Assembly: GCF_041296385.1 (NCBI RefSeq) | Contig: NW_027183511.1 | Coordinates: 248,001-312,000 of the forward strand | DNA length: 64,000 nt | Direction: 5' to 3' | DNA from: Aphelocoma coerulescens | Lineage: Eukaryota > Chordata > Aves > Passeriformes > Corvidae | Shown here: positions 1 through 10,245 of the stretch, one piece after another | Layout: the number at the start of each line of letters is the position of its first letter | Position numbering within the stretch: position 1 is the first letter of the stretch | Made by a program: the position numbers and the translations under genes | The notes under the pieces: model-generated | Seen by the model: only the letters and a program-made list of their open reading frames with translations | Told to the model about the DNA's origin: nothing | The model's database searches: none

Positions 1-201
1 TCATCTTCTTTTGATTCTCTTCTTCCTCATTAGGATAAGTCCTCCACTGGAAATGGGCTGTGGTGTCACTCCTGTTTTCGATGACCATGGTTGTGTGGCA
101 CAACATGGTGATGTAAGACTTCTCAAGCTCCACGGAGTATGTGCTCAACCCAACGTTGAGATCTATAGCTTCTCCATGAAGTTCTGTCTGGATAGTTTCA
201 T
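1..201 (-). pseudogene. HYDIN: HYDIN-like exon (truncated by window edge)
   Basis: On the minus strand an open frame runs from a splice acceptor (TTTGTTCCAG just above position 201) off the left edge. It encodes about 66 residues including the stretches ELHGEAIDLNVGL and NRSDTTAHFQW followed by an acidic EEEE run. This matches the ASH/MSP-type beta-sandwich repeats of HYDIN, a very large protein of the motile-cilium central pair apparatus. This exon has no stop of its own, but two upstream exons of the same copy (4,158-4,354 and 5,777-6,322) are broken, so the copy is probably a pseudogene or partial duplicate. The family assignment rests on recognised sequence pattern; whether this is a decayed paralogue or part of a longer locus cannot be judged from 201 bases. 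Confidence 0.82.
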
Positions 202-3200
202 CTGGAACAAAGCAAAGAGGAGTCTTTGCTCAGCTCAGGCACTGATGGAAGCACAAGGAACAGAGCAAGCCACAGGTGACAGAAGAAAGTGTCACAGCTT
301 TTAGCTGAATAAGCAGTTCTATGGATCAGTACATTTATCACATCCTGACAGCTCTGTGTGTACAGAGTGAGGATGTCCTGGGCACCTCTTTAAACGCTTT
401 ATTTCCGAGTGTGTTTGTAGAGATTTGGCCCCAAGGTGACAGTATTTACAGTGGGATTTGTCAGATGTGCTCAGGTGACCCATGCTGATCACTGGGAATT
501 CTGCATCAAAGTCCTTCAGGTGACGCTGAGGAGCCCTGTTCAGTCCTGGCTTGCCCAGGGTCTTCCCTGGGCGTCCTGCGAGACTCCTGTCTCTCCTGAT
601 CCCTTGTTGCTGACAAGAAAATATGCTTGGGGGCATGTGGGCAGAAAAGGAAGGCCCAGAGGAACAAGTGAAGTGACAGCCCACAGCAGGAGGGGACACG
701 AGCAAGGAAACACAAGCCAGTGCTCTGCAATATGACAAACAACTACAAAATGAACACCATGAAAATCATCATCTCTCTGTCCAAATGCACAGCCACATCA
801 GTCTTGAAATATTTGATATTGTTCTCATCTCAAAAACCAAGCTGGAGCATTTCAAATTAAATAAAAAAGGGACAAAGGAAAGATTAATAAGTAGAGAGCA
901 GCTTCTATATGAAGACTGAATGGGATTCCTCAGTCTGGAAATCAAATGGGAGATAGATGGGAGAGGTTTGCAACAGCATGAGTGGCCTGGGGAATGGGGA
1001 TGAGGAAAAATTTGTCTTGATTTGTTATCAAATAGGAACTCGAGGGCCTGAAAATGTTATGAGACAGAAATTACACACGTGTAGAGGGCAACATAGAAAA
1101 AGCATCCGTGACAAGACAATGGAGAAGCAGCATACAGGACAGAAGCGTGCAAGAAATACGTTGCATTGGAGTGAGTCTGATGGACACCTCACACACGGCA
1201 CTGCCCAGGAATAAAATAAAACTTCACCCAGATATAGCCACACAGTAGTGGAGAATCAAGGGTCTGACCGTCAGCAATCCCATCAGAGAATGGTTTGTGA
1301 AAAGCACAGAGAGGGTTAAGAACTATCTGCATGCACAATTTGACACTGACTGCCTCAGGAATTTCTTTTTTCCTGCTGCCTATAAACCTCATCTCAAGAG
1401 ATGCAAATGTTAGGGCACTACCTGCCCTGTGAGATTACAGCCTAGGAATCAGACAGGGAAAAGGAGCTCCTCCTTGAAGACCAAGGAATAATTACTGTTG
1501 AATTTGCAGTGTGGTTCTTTGATTTCTTCTACCTTGAAGAAAGGTTTCTTCTACCTGATTTAGCCTAAAAAGGGCACATTTTATCAGCATTTCAATGAAA
1601 GCTGTTTTAAGAAAAGGAGCAATCAACACTCTGAAAGAGTACAAATGCACATTAGAGGACTACAGTGGCATGGAAACAAGACCCAAAAGGAGGATGCCAT
1701 TTACAAACTGAAGGATCCAGTCCCAGTTAAATGAAGCACCATTACCAGGAGCACATCAAGGAAACAGAACCGAAGGTTTCTGTGTATTTACCAGCAATGC
1801 AGTCTGGGACTCTGGGTTGTCATCCAGGCTGGTTAACTGTTTGCTTGGCCCCCCAGACAAACTCTGTGCAATGTGTTGGAAATAATTATGCAAATGTGTT
1901 GGTGCACTTTGATTTAACAGGAGCAATTAAGATTGGTCACCAGGTAAACAGCTCTTGCCTGATAGACACAAGACTCCGTGCTTTGATGCACAGGGACAGG
2001 TCAGGTGAAATGTGCTTCTGCCCAGCAGCTGCTGGGCTTTGTGCTCCTGCAGAGCGTCACTGAGGAAATAAAAGTTCCTGGCCTTGGTGCTTTGCTAGTG
2101 GTCAATCTGTCACCTTAAAAGTGTGTTCTGGGGAGTTTGGTGATGAATGCATCACACACAAAAATAAGGAGAACATCTGGCAAGCTGAACTTTATTCATG
2201 TCAGTAGTGACAGCTGATGAAGGTGCTTCAGGTTCTGCTCATTAAGGACGTATTGCTGCAATTATGGGCCTGGCCTGTTCCCATTACCAGTAGTGAGAGC
2301 ATCACTACTGGCTGATGGAGAAGCCTTGGGCCAGAAATGTTTATGTGCTGGACCTGAGATTTTGGAGAGAGGGGAGGAAAGACAAGGCCCCACCAGCCCC
2401 AGAGCTGGATTACTGTACGTGTTTCTGCATCTGCCCCAGGGGTGGTGCCAGGACTGCTGCAGGTCTCTGCTGAGGCTAGGGGGGATCAGTGCCTGGTGTG
2501 GGCAAGGCACAGGATTTTTTTCTTATTCTTTTTCCAGAGATTGCACCAGAACAGAGAAGCTGCAAGTTAAGGGAATCTCTGGCCACACTTCAGCGCTGCC
2601 TTCCATCCCATCCCTTTCCCACTCCTGTCCCATGTCTACATACTCCTGCCCTCAGTTAGCAGGATGGGAAATAACACTCCTGGGGGTGACTTCAGGGGTT
2701 GCCTGAGAAAGAAGGTATCTTCTTATTTCCAAATTTTCAGAAGAGGATCCAGCCAAGCTCAGAACTCAGCTGTCAGGACTGAAAAACTGAGTGCAAATCA
2801 ACCCCTGCATCTCCTACATCCCAACCTAGGCTGTACCCACCAGACTCCTCTGTTACTGCTGTAGCAGTCGTCTCTCACATATAGACTTGGCTCCCCAAGA
2901 CCCAAGGACACAAGCTCTGCAGTTAAACTTAACTCCTCTGAATTTCAGCCAACATCACTAAGCTCTTCCCTGAGCCCACACATACGAAGAGCTGTGAAGG
3001 AGACATCCCTGTCACTGTAATAACCAAATGAAAACCACTGCCAAGAGATGGGGCTGGCAGGCTACATTTCGGCCTTTTATCTGTTCATTGTGAGCTGTTC
3101 CTTGAGATAGTTCTCATCCTGTTAGATCTACCCTTTCCATGAATCACTACTGCACCTGACAGGCAGAAAAGGTAAGGTATGAAGGGGGTTCTAATGGCTT

Positions 3201-4157
3201 GCTTTCTTCGGCTTTTTAACTAGATCCATTTGGATGTTTGTTTTCTTGTATGGCATCCAAAGACACATCCAGATCTCCCACGGGCACCTTGCAAGCCCCA
3301 GACACTGGTCTTGCTTTGAGCAGTGTGTTTGCTCAAATGATTTCCAGAGGTCCCTTCCAGCAAAAGTTATTCTATATTTTTTTCTTCTAAATCAGCCCAA
3401 TTGCTTTTCACATATTCTCTAAATGTGTCATATTTCCTACACACCTGTGCATATACCTATGGGCACGTGCTATACTGACAGGCATTAGAGGAGCTCGACC
3501 TTTATGAAAGTTCCCAATGAAGAATTCATGAAATTATGGCAAACATTTAACACAAAACAAAATTGAAAAACAGAGCAGAAACACAGGAACTTCAGAGTAT
3601 TTACAAAGAAATCTCAATGAAAGGGGGCCCGACCTTATTCAGAGATTTAAATCATCTGTTTGAAATTTTAAACTGGCTTTCAAAGGTTCATCATGGAACA
3701 GAAGAGGTGACTGATGCCCTCAGCTGACAAGGGAAATCAGATCAGCTTTAAGTAACAGGAACTGCACAGGCTGCCCACAACATAGCTCATGTTGGGCATC
3801 AAATGTGGGGACTGCTGGAATGCCACATGCCTGTGTCTTCCCAGAGAATTTGGTTACCTACTCCTGTCTATTTGGCTGACAGTGCTGAGTAACCATTTCA
3901 GAAGCTGCTTGTGCTCAGGAGGGTGCAAGCCAGCTACTAACATGTTCCAGCACCCTCCAGGAAACCTGGGACAGAGAAAGCTCAAAGGTTGCATCCTGCT
4001 AAGAACACTGGAAACAAGAGCAGATGCCACCCATCCTGCTCACTTCCAGCCAGGGCTTCAGGGCAGCAGCTCCGATGCTCTGCTTCCTTTTGTTACTCTT
4101 TCCCAACTCTGTTTTCACCCAAAGGTGTGTTGCATAAGAATGGATGAGCTGCCTCAC
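202..4157 (-). other. Intron-like sequence between HYDIN-like exons
   Basis: No coding exon, repeat or RNA gene was recognised here. The exon phases on either side do not join: the upstream exon ends with two spare bases while the downstream exon starts two bases before a codon boundary. At least one further HYDIN exon is therefore expected in this interval or has been lost. I looked for it on the minus strand and did not find it. Several short open frames occur on both strands, none with a recognisable domain. Confidence 0.5.
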
Positions 4158-4354
4158 CTCTTGGTGCTCATCTCCTAATGAGCTTCCAGGTTTCCAGTGT
4201 TTTCCAGCAGAGTCTTCTCACTGCTGCATTTGACTATACAGACTGGGAAGTCCAGCTGGTCAGGGAAGTCCAGGATAGGTCGGCCACCAATGGCCTGAAT
4301 TGGCACAACTATCCTTTCCTTTCCACTGGTGCAGGAGAGCTCATGGGAATAATC
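4158..4354 (-). pseudogene. HYDIN: HYDIN-like exon with in-frame TAG
   Basis: The minus strand shows an acceptor (TTCCTGCAG above 4,354), an open frame with DYSHEL, VPIQAIGGRPILDFPDQLDF and a following KTLL stretch, and a donor (AG/GTGAGG at 4,157). These are typical of the HYDIN segment that follows a FTPDENK motif, which is exactly what the next exon upstream (5,777) ends with. Phase 0 joins the two exons correctly. Near its 3' end, at 4,175-4,177, the frame meets TAG where the surrounding context (EAH, stop, EMST) implies a sense codon. Intact splice sites with a nonsense codon point to a recently decayed copy rather than an old processed pseudogene; retained introns show it arose by DNA duplication. 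Confidence 0.85.
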
Positions 4355-5776
4355 CTGCAGGAAAAGAAACTGGCTCAGCACAGGGCATTTAGTGCCATCT
4401 CCATGGCAGAAGAAAAACCATTTCCTATAACCCTTCAAGGGCATCAATTTACCACTTCCACCCCCAAAATCAACATTAAGTCCTACTAATATGTCGCATT
4501 TTAAAGGCACCAGTGCACTTTGCAAAACCTGTCTCGGTGGCATTAAGCTCTTGTGTCATACAGAGAACTGCCCTACGCCACCATAATTTTTACTCTAAAT
4601 TTTAATGATGTTAAATAATTCCTAAGTCTCTTCAAAGGTACATGGAGCTAGGGAACACAGGACATTCCTCTTTAGGTTTCTATATTCCTGCTGTTTGAGA
4701 ATAGGACAAAGTGTTAAACTGACTCTAAGCAGCAAAAGGAAGATGAGAAAACAGCTGCACCCAAAGAGATCCTGCACCTCTGGCCTGGCGTAGAAACATC
4801 AGTTGTCTCAGAGCTTTCCTCTAACTTTGCCTGTCCAACCAAATCAGGAGAAGAACAGTGCTAAGAGGTAGCAGGATGCTGTTGGAAAGAGCCTCTCTTT
4901 GTTTCCCTGCAAGGCATCCTCCCTTCCACGCCATGTCCTAAACCCTTCTGTATGAACGAGTCCCAGATCACAGCATCAACCCTTCAAATCACAGCACTGA
5001 GATCAGACTTGCCAGGGCCTCAGCACTGCTGTTCAAACCTCCAAGGAAAAGCACGTCTGGCACAGAATGGGTGCTAGTTGACAGAGCAACCACAGTGACA
5101 GGCATGAAGACAGAGCCACAGCAGTGTCACTGCCACAGGCTCTGGGGTCACAGGTCTGTCTGCCTGCAGGTTGTACCTGCCCTACACGAGCTCTTTCAGG
5201 CAGGTGTCTAAGTCACCTGCAGCTCACCAACCTTCTGCTGACTAAGGGCACCTAGAGATCAGTGTGCCTGTGCCAGGCTGGCTCCCTGCCACAGGCATGG
5301 CACATCCTCTGCCCTGGCCCTGCAGTAGTATCATGGTCAGTATCATGCATCTGGGACAGCACAGCTGCAAGGCTGGAGAACAGAGGGTGTGAAAAAGCAC
5401 TGTCTGTGCTCCAGTCCAGGGTGAGGCAGGGAAGCTGTTGCCAGTTGGGAAGGAGGAAAGCTCTCTGACCTTTTTGTTCCTCTGGTATTCTCCACAATAA
5501 TTAAACCCCTTCCACTGTGCCTAGAGATGGCTGAACACATATCAACACTCCTCTGTCATTTTCATACTGTTCCCTGTGCATCTGCCCTTGGGAATGCTCA
5601 GCCATGTGCAGGGAGGGGAAGCAGAGCCTGCCAGGCCTGCATGCAGTGCCTGACAGCACATGCCAAGGTGTGACTGGCTGCAGGCTGCCTGCCCAGGGCC
5701 TGAAGCGAATGGAACGGGCTGTACCCAGAGTGCAATGGAAACCATGGCTTTGGAGGTAACGCTCCTCCAGTCTCAC
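4355..5776 (-). other. Intron between HYDIN-like exons
   Basis: This is flanked by a donor at 5,776 (AACAAG/GTGAGA on the minus strand) and an acceptor at 4,355. No exon, repeat family or RNA gene was recognised inside it. Short open frames around 5,250-5,500 have no recognisable domain. Confidence 0.6.
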
Positions 5777-6322
5777 CTTGTTCTCGTCAGGGGTGAAGTG
5801 GATACGCACAATGTGATGCGCGCCTGCCGGCACTCTATGGTACGCATCTGTATGCATACGATATTGCTGCTAACAAGAATTTCTCTTGCTATTTTCTAAG
5901 TCGTGGGATACTTTTCTCTCTCAGAGAAGATATTCACAGAGTTTGTAAACCATGAACATCTGCGACCTTGAAAAAGCTTTGTTTATAGTACAGTAGAAAA
6001 ATATTTTGACAATGGATGTTTTAGGATTCTAGCCAATCACCCCCAAGGGGTGGCTGACCCTTTGTCCAATTAGACTATGAAGAAAAAAGTCTATAAAAGA
6101 GTTTGTAAAATAATTAAAGAAATCAATCCTGCTGCATAATTCCTGCCTGCTGGATCTTCTCTCCTCCTCCCTGCAGCTGCGGGGTACTATCGGGGGAAAT
6201 ATTGAGGAAGATTGTGGGAAAGGGAATATTGTGGAAGATTGGCTACGTAAAAAAGGGCACATAAAACCCCTGCGGTTTGATCGCACGCATCTTGTGTAAC
6301 AAATGAAGTTGCAAAAAGCTAC
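5777..6322 (-). pseudogene. HYDIN: HYDIN-like exon split by an LTR insertion
   Basis: On the minus strand the exon runs from about 6,322 to 6,286, is interrupted by a solo LTR, and resumes at 5,848 to end at a donor at 5,776. Joined over the duplicated hexamer the frame stays open, and its end reads HHIVRIHFTPDENK, which continues in phase 0 into DYSHEL of the next exon. The 5' limit of the exon is uncertain, because the AG near 6,322 has a poor pyrimidine tract. The insertion places a retroviral LTR inside coding sequence, so this HYDIN copy cannot make a normal protein unless the LTR were spliced out. The gene call is firm; the exact upstream boundary is not. Confidence 0.75.
5849..6285 (+). 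mobile_element. Solo LTR, ERVK-like, in HYDIN exon
   Basis: The element begins TGTATGCATACG and ends GATCGCA, and is flanked by a perfect 6-bp duplication CGCATC (5,843-5,848 and 6,286-6,291). Six-base duplications are typical of beta- and alpharetrovirus-like ERVs. Its middle part (TAGAAAAATATTTTGACAATGG, the CCAATCA/CCCAAGGGG block, and TCCTGCCTGCTGGATCTTC) matches the LTR at 49,092 closely, and that LTR is adjacent to ERVK-like pro and integrase remnants. No internal retroviral sequence is present, so it is a solo LTR left after recombination between two LTRs. Confidence 0.85.
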
Positions 6323-6430
6323 AGTTTTCCTGCTTAACAACTGGGCTTCCATTGAGTTCTTATTGCTGAGCTAAGTGTTTTATTGCAGAGTTAACAAGGT
6401 TAGTCTTTGGCAGTAAAACAATAAAATACT

Positions 6431-6681
6431 GTTGGTTAGAAAAGACAAAGAAGAAAGAGAATTGCTGACCACAGAAGAGGAGCTAGGAGGGGTTAAGAAG
6501 TCAGCTAAGACTACGTGAACCACATAGAATGCGCCTTTACGAATATTCATAAACCTATTATCGATAGTATATAAGAAACTTTAGTATGATTAATAAACGG
6601 AATCCTGCTGATCCCTCATATTTGAGTGTCCAGGCCTTCCCTCCGTCGTGACAGGGTACGGTAATATTTACTGCACTAATA
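6431..6681 (+). mobile_element. 5' LTR of mosaic ERV (alpha/beta-like)
   Basis: A short LTR-like segment starts TGTTGGTTAGAAAAG and ends two bases before a primer binding site. It contains a TATA-like AGTATATAAG and a polyadenylation-like AATAAAC near 6,590, in LTR order. Its last dinucleotide is TA rather than CA. It does not resemble the LTR at 9,706-10,245 that ends the same ERV region, so the two ends come from different families. Confidence 0.6.
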
Positions 6682-6683
6682 TT

Positions 6684-6702
6684 TGGTGTACGCCGACGTG
6701 AT
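6684..6702 (+). other. Primer binding site, tRNA-Trp-like
   Basis: The sequence TGGTGTACGCCGACGTGAT lies immediately after the LTR. It matches the complement of the tRNA-Trp 3' end, used by avian alpharetroviruses, except for one inserted base and one substitution. This fixes the direction of the element and the LTR end. Confidence 0.7.
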
Positions 6703-6836
6703 CTGCACGTTGCGAAGTGTCCTGCTGCTGCAAGCCAAGCCGAATTTCTCTAGAGCTACACTTTTCCCCCCCCCCCGGGACCGGGAGGTCCGACAGGACT
6801 GAGAAAATGGTGAAGAGCGGCTCATAAACCGATGCT

Positions 6837-8174
6837 GTGGTAACGGTCTGGAAAGGTGTTTTCAGTATAATGCACACCTCCATTCCTGAAAACTCACTTT
6901 GTGAGTTATTAGACTGGGCTGCCCTGCATGGCATTCCCATGGACAGAGACACTGCCCTGGACTTTGGGCTGTGGCAGGAACTCGGCTGTGCTATATGGCA
7001 CGAGCTCTCGTTTGGGGACCTGGCAGTGTTGGAATTATTCCAGACTTGGCGTTCAATGTTTATTCTGCTGACAGACCTTAACTGTGGCAGCAGAGCTGGC
7101 TTGCCTGTCTTGGTGGAGAGTGAAGGAGAGATATCTGACGTGGACCCCACTGACCGGGCTCCAGGGGCGCGTGGTGGTGGATATGAAAAATCCTCTCCGG
7201 GTCCACGGGCGGAGCCTGCCCTGGAGCCTGCACCGGGTCACCCTGCACAGTCACAGGGCTCCACGCCCCCCAAGGACTCCACGCCAACAGATGAACTGGT
7301 GGGGGTATTGGGGCAGCAAGAGGGCGTGCAGCCCACCTTGCCGTTTGGCTCAGCGGTGGCCACGGCTTATCCAGGGCTGCGGGTCAGCGGTCTAGCCTCT
7401 TGGACCCCCATGGCAGCTTCTAGCCAGTCTGCGCATGCGTCTACTGCGCTGAGAATGCCTGGATGTACCTTCTTGCCCCGCGTAGCCCTGGGCAATGTTG
7501 CGCATGCGTCTGCTGCACCGAGAATGCCCGGGTGCGGCCCATCACCCTCCGTAGTGCCAGACTGTTCTGCGCAGTCGCAGACCCAAGCAGTCGACCTTCT
7601 ATTATGTCATTTGCCTTTGTTGACGGAACTGCCGCATATATCACGACAGCTATTGGAACTGCTCAGCTTGCAAAAGCACCTGCTGCAGATGCCAGAGGCA
7701 CCCCGCTGTGTGGGGTGCGCTGGGCCCGTGCCACCCGCGGGAGACGCGGTACTGAACATAGAGGAAGCCCTCAAGTTCACAATGGGCCAGCAGCTAACCA
7801 TTTTTGTCTCACATACAGTGTCAGCAGTGCTCATACAGAAAGGAAATCACTGGTTAACCCCATCTCGCTTTCTCAAACACCAAGCAGTCCTAACAGAATC
7901 GGAGGACGTGAGTATCCAAGTAACTAACATCTTCAATCCAGCAGCTTACCTCCAGGGCAAGGCCGCTGAGGAGCCTGTACAGCATGACTGCACTGAAACC
8001 ATGGAGGCAGTTTACTCTAGCCACCCAGACTTGAAGGACTCTCCACTAGAAAATGCAGACAAGTGGTTCACTGATGAAAGCAGCTATGTCAAGAATGGTA
8101 AGCAGTTTGCTGGCTATGCAATTACAAGCACAGATGCTGTCATTGAAGCAGATCTGTTACCTGTGCGGACATAG
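6837..8174 (+). pseudogene. ERV gag-like / RNase H chimeric frame
   Basis: This 445-residue open frame has two unrelated halves. Residues 1-90 (WKGVFSIMHTSIPEN, DWAALHGIP) look like a retroviral matrix region, followed by a proline/alanine-rich segment to about residue 270 containing an imperfect repeat around RMPGC. From about residue 300 the frame changes to the connection and RNase H part of a gamma-type polymerase: KGNHWLTPSRFLKHQAVL, YSSHPDLKDSPLEN, and WFTDESS where the first RNase H aspartate lies (the usual following Gly is Glu). Protease, most of reverse transcriptase and the rest of gag are missing. The frame ends at TAG in the RNase H domain. I read it as a deletion or recombination junction near 7,740 between two ERVs that happens to be in frame. 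The gag assignment is less sure than the RNase H one. Confidence 0.65.
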
Positions 8175-8512
8175 CTCATAAGGCTGAAATAACAGCCCTA
8201 AATGGAGCCTTAGTATCAGCTGAAGGAAAACCTATCAACACTTGGACTGGTTCAAAGTATGCTTTTGGAGTAGTACATGCTCCCAGGGCTATTTGAAAAA
8301 AAATAAGTTTATTGACCCCACAGAAGAAACAAATCAAGCATGCTATTGAAATTTTACACTTGCTGGAAGCACTGTCAAAACCTTCAAAAGTGACTATAAT
8401 GCATTGTAAAAGACACTCCCAAGGTAACACCATCCCTGAACTGACAAATGCTATGGCAGACAAAACAGCAAAGGCAGTGGCTAGTAAGGTTCAAGTTCAA
8501 GCCCTAGCTTGA
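8175..8512 (+). pseudogene. ERV RNase H C-terminal remnant
   Basis: After the TAG at 8,172 the polymerase continues with HKAEITALNGAL (the RNase H glutamate region) and, in a shifted frame from about 8,312, HAIEILHLLEAL and NAMADKTAKAVA, the last RNase H helix with its aspartate. A frameshift lies between about 8,290 and 8,312. It belongs to the same gamma-like 3' half as the integrase that follows. Confidence 0.7.
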
Positions 8513-8559
8513 ATCCCTTCTAGCATCCTTAGGAATAAAAAACCCCCACCATACAACAC

Positions 8560-9426
8560 TGATGATTTAAATTGGATACAGGAAGAAATGTGACAAGTAA
8601 GAACAGACAGGTGGGCTAAAATAAAAGATCTCATAGTCATACCCAGAAAACTGTTAAAATTATTTATCCAAAGCAAACATTCTAAAACACATTAGGGAGT
8701 TGACGCCTTACATAACCACTGAGAAGAAAAAGTAATAGCACTGAAATTAAAGGAGACAAAGGAGGAAAAACAACCCTAATATACCACTGTTAGGCTAAGC
8801 GCAGAGACTATCCCTAAAAGAATTTTACCAAGAGATGTGTGGCAAATTGACTTCTCTGAATTCCCTAGAAAAGGGACATACAAGTACTTCTTAGTCCTCA
8901 CAAATACTTTTTCAGGTTGGCCAGAAGCTTTCCCTTGTAGAACAAATAAGGCTAGAGAAATTATTAAAGCTTTAGTACAAGAAATTCTTCCACAATTTGG
9001 GGTACCGAGGGAAATGAATTCTGATAGGAGATCACACTTTGTAGCCTAGGTAGTGCAAGGAGTGAGTCATCTACTAAGTATTCAGTGGCAACTACATACA
9101 CCATATAGGCCACAAGCAAGTAGACAAGCAAAAAGGATGAGTCTCTTAATAAAGCAACAATGAGCCAAAATTTGTCAAAAAACTAATTTCTATTGGTATC
9201 AGGCTCTGCCCATGGCTTTGCTAAGAATTTACGTCCAGAATTACAATCAATATGCGCTACAGTTGTTCATTGTCAACCACCACCACCTGATAAACCCTTC
9301 CATAATATGAATCCAAAAGACTGGGTTTATATTAAGTCTCTTTCCGGAAATCCACTCCAGGAAAAACGGGAAGGACCTTACAATTTGGGACAAAACGCGA
9401 ACGCTGCATCAGATTACATTAGATAA
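8560..9426 (+). pseudogene. ERV integrase remnant, gamma-like
   Basis: Integrase pieces lie in order on the plus strand. The catalytic core (8,837-9,049) has WQIDFSEFP with the first catalytic Asp, SGWPEAF, and MNSDRRSHFVA with the second Asp, then a stop. The third-acid region near 9,060-9,180 is broken by stops. The C-terminal domain (9,193-9,426) has KDWVYIKSL and a GPY motif (EGPYNL). Integrase inserts viral cDNA into the host genome; this copy is dead through several stops and frameshifts. Confidence 0.75.
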
Positions 9427-9705
9427 CGCTTCTTGCAAGTTTAAAGAGATAGAAGATAAACTCACAGCATGGTTACCCAACTTATCCTGGCTTAAACAAT
9501 TGTTTGTAATAGCTATATGTCTCGTGACGTTCTTATTTACTGATTGTATTAGTAGTTATTGTTATATGATATTAGGTGCTTAGTAACTCAATGCGTATAC
9601 ACAATGGCAAAAGCACAAACATAGAAACAAGATAGAGAACAGTACTTACATTCAAGACATGCAAGGTTTGTAAAGAATTACAAACGATCAAGGAAAAGGG
9701 AGGAT
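9427..9705 (+). pseudogene. ERV env TM remnant and polypurine tract
   Basis: Near 9,455-9,585 the plus strand encodes a hydrophobic stretch (SWLKQLFVIAICLVTFLF) like the membrane anchor of a retroviral TM protein, directly after integrase; the surface subunit is deleted. A polypurine tract AAGGAAAAGGGAGGAT (9,690-9,705) abuts the LTR, where plus-strand DNA synthesis would start. Confidence 0.55.
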
Positions 9706-10245
9706 TGAGAAGGGGGATGATCCATAGTTAACTCATGTAAGCACGAATAAACTATAAAGAGACAGCAAATGTTAATCACAAAACCTAAGCAGCAGGATTC
9801 GCCTTAATCTTGTCAAGATAAGAGGAACAGGATCTTTTGAAAACTGGCACAGAGATCGCTGCATCAGCCACCGAAGAACTGCGCATGCTCCAGAAAGAAA
9901 GGTAAAAAGGGCATTGTGACAAAGACTACTGATCTTCATCAGAAAGACCCTCGAGGAAGAAGAGGAGCCTTCCTCAGTGCGCCCATCAGCGTACACAGCG
10001 CATGCATGGCACGTATGCTAATGATATTAATGACTTCCGAGAAGTAATTTCTAGAACCACTCCTATCCCAAGAATTGTGATGAATGTTCATAAATTTTAC
10101 ACATAATGCTGGACTGTATGGAGTGCTCTGTGTGTGTGAGTGTTAGGAGGAGTGATCCCCCACGCATCCAGCGCCAAATAAAGCAAATACCCGCTTCTCT
10201 GACTCTGTCTCTGAAGCTTCTCTAGGCCTGGTTTTGGGCCATTCA
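9706..10245 (+). mobile_element. 3' LTR of mosaic ERV; left edge of amplicon copy 1
   Basis: The LTR begins TGAGAAGGGGGATG after a polypurine tract and ends GGGCCATTCA. It carries CCAAATAAAGC as polyadenylation signal near 10,180. The same LTR occurs at 50,723-51,254, where it is solo with a 4-bp duplication AAAT; here the base block after the LTR is GAAT. Homology between amplicon copies 1 and 3 starts at the first base of this LTR. Confidence 0.8.

Noticed and set aside
11..304. 97-codon plus-strand frame at window start
   Set aside because: Antisense shadow of the HYDIN-like exon on the minus strand.
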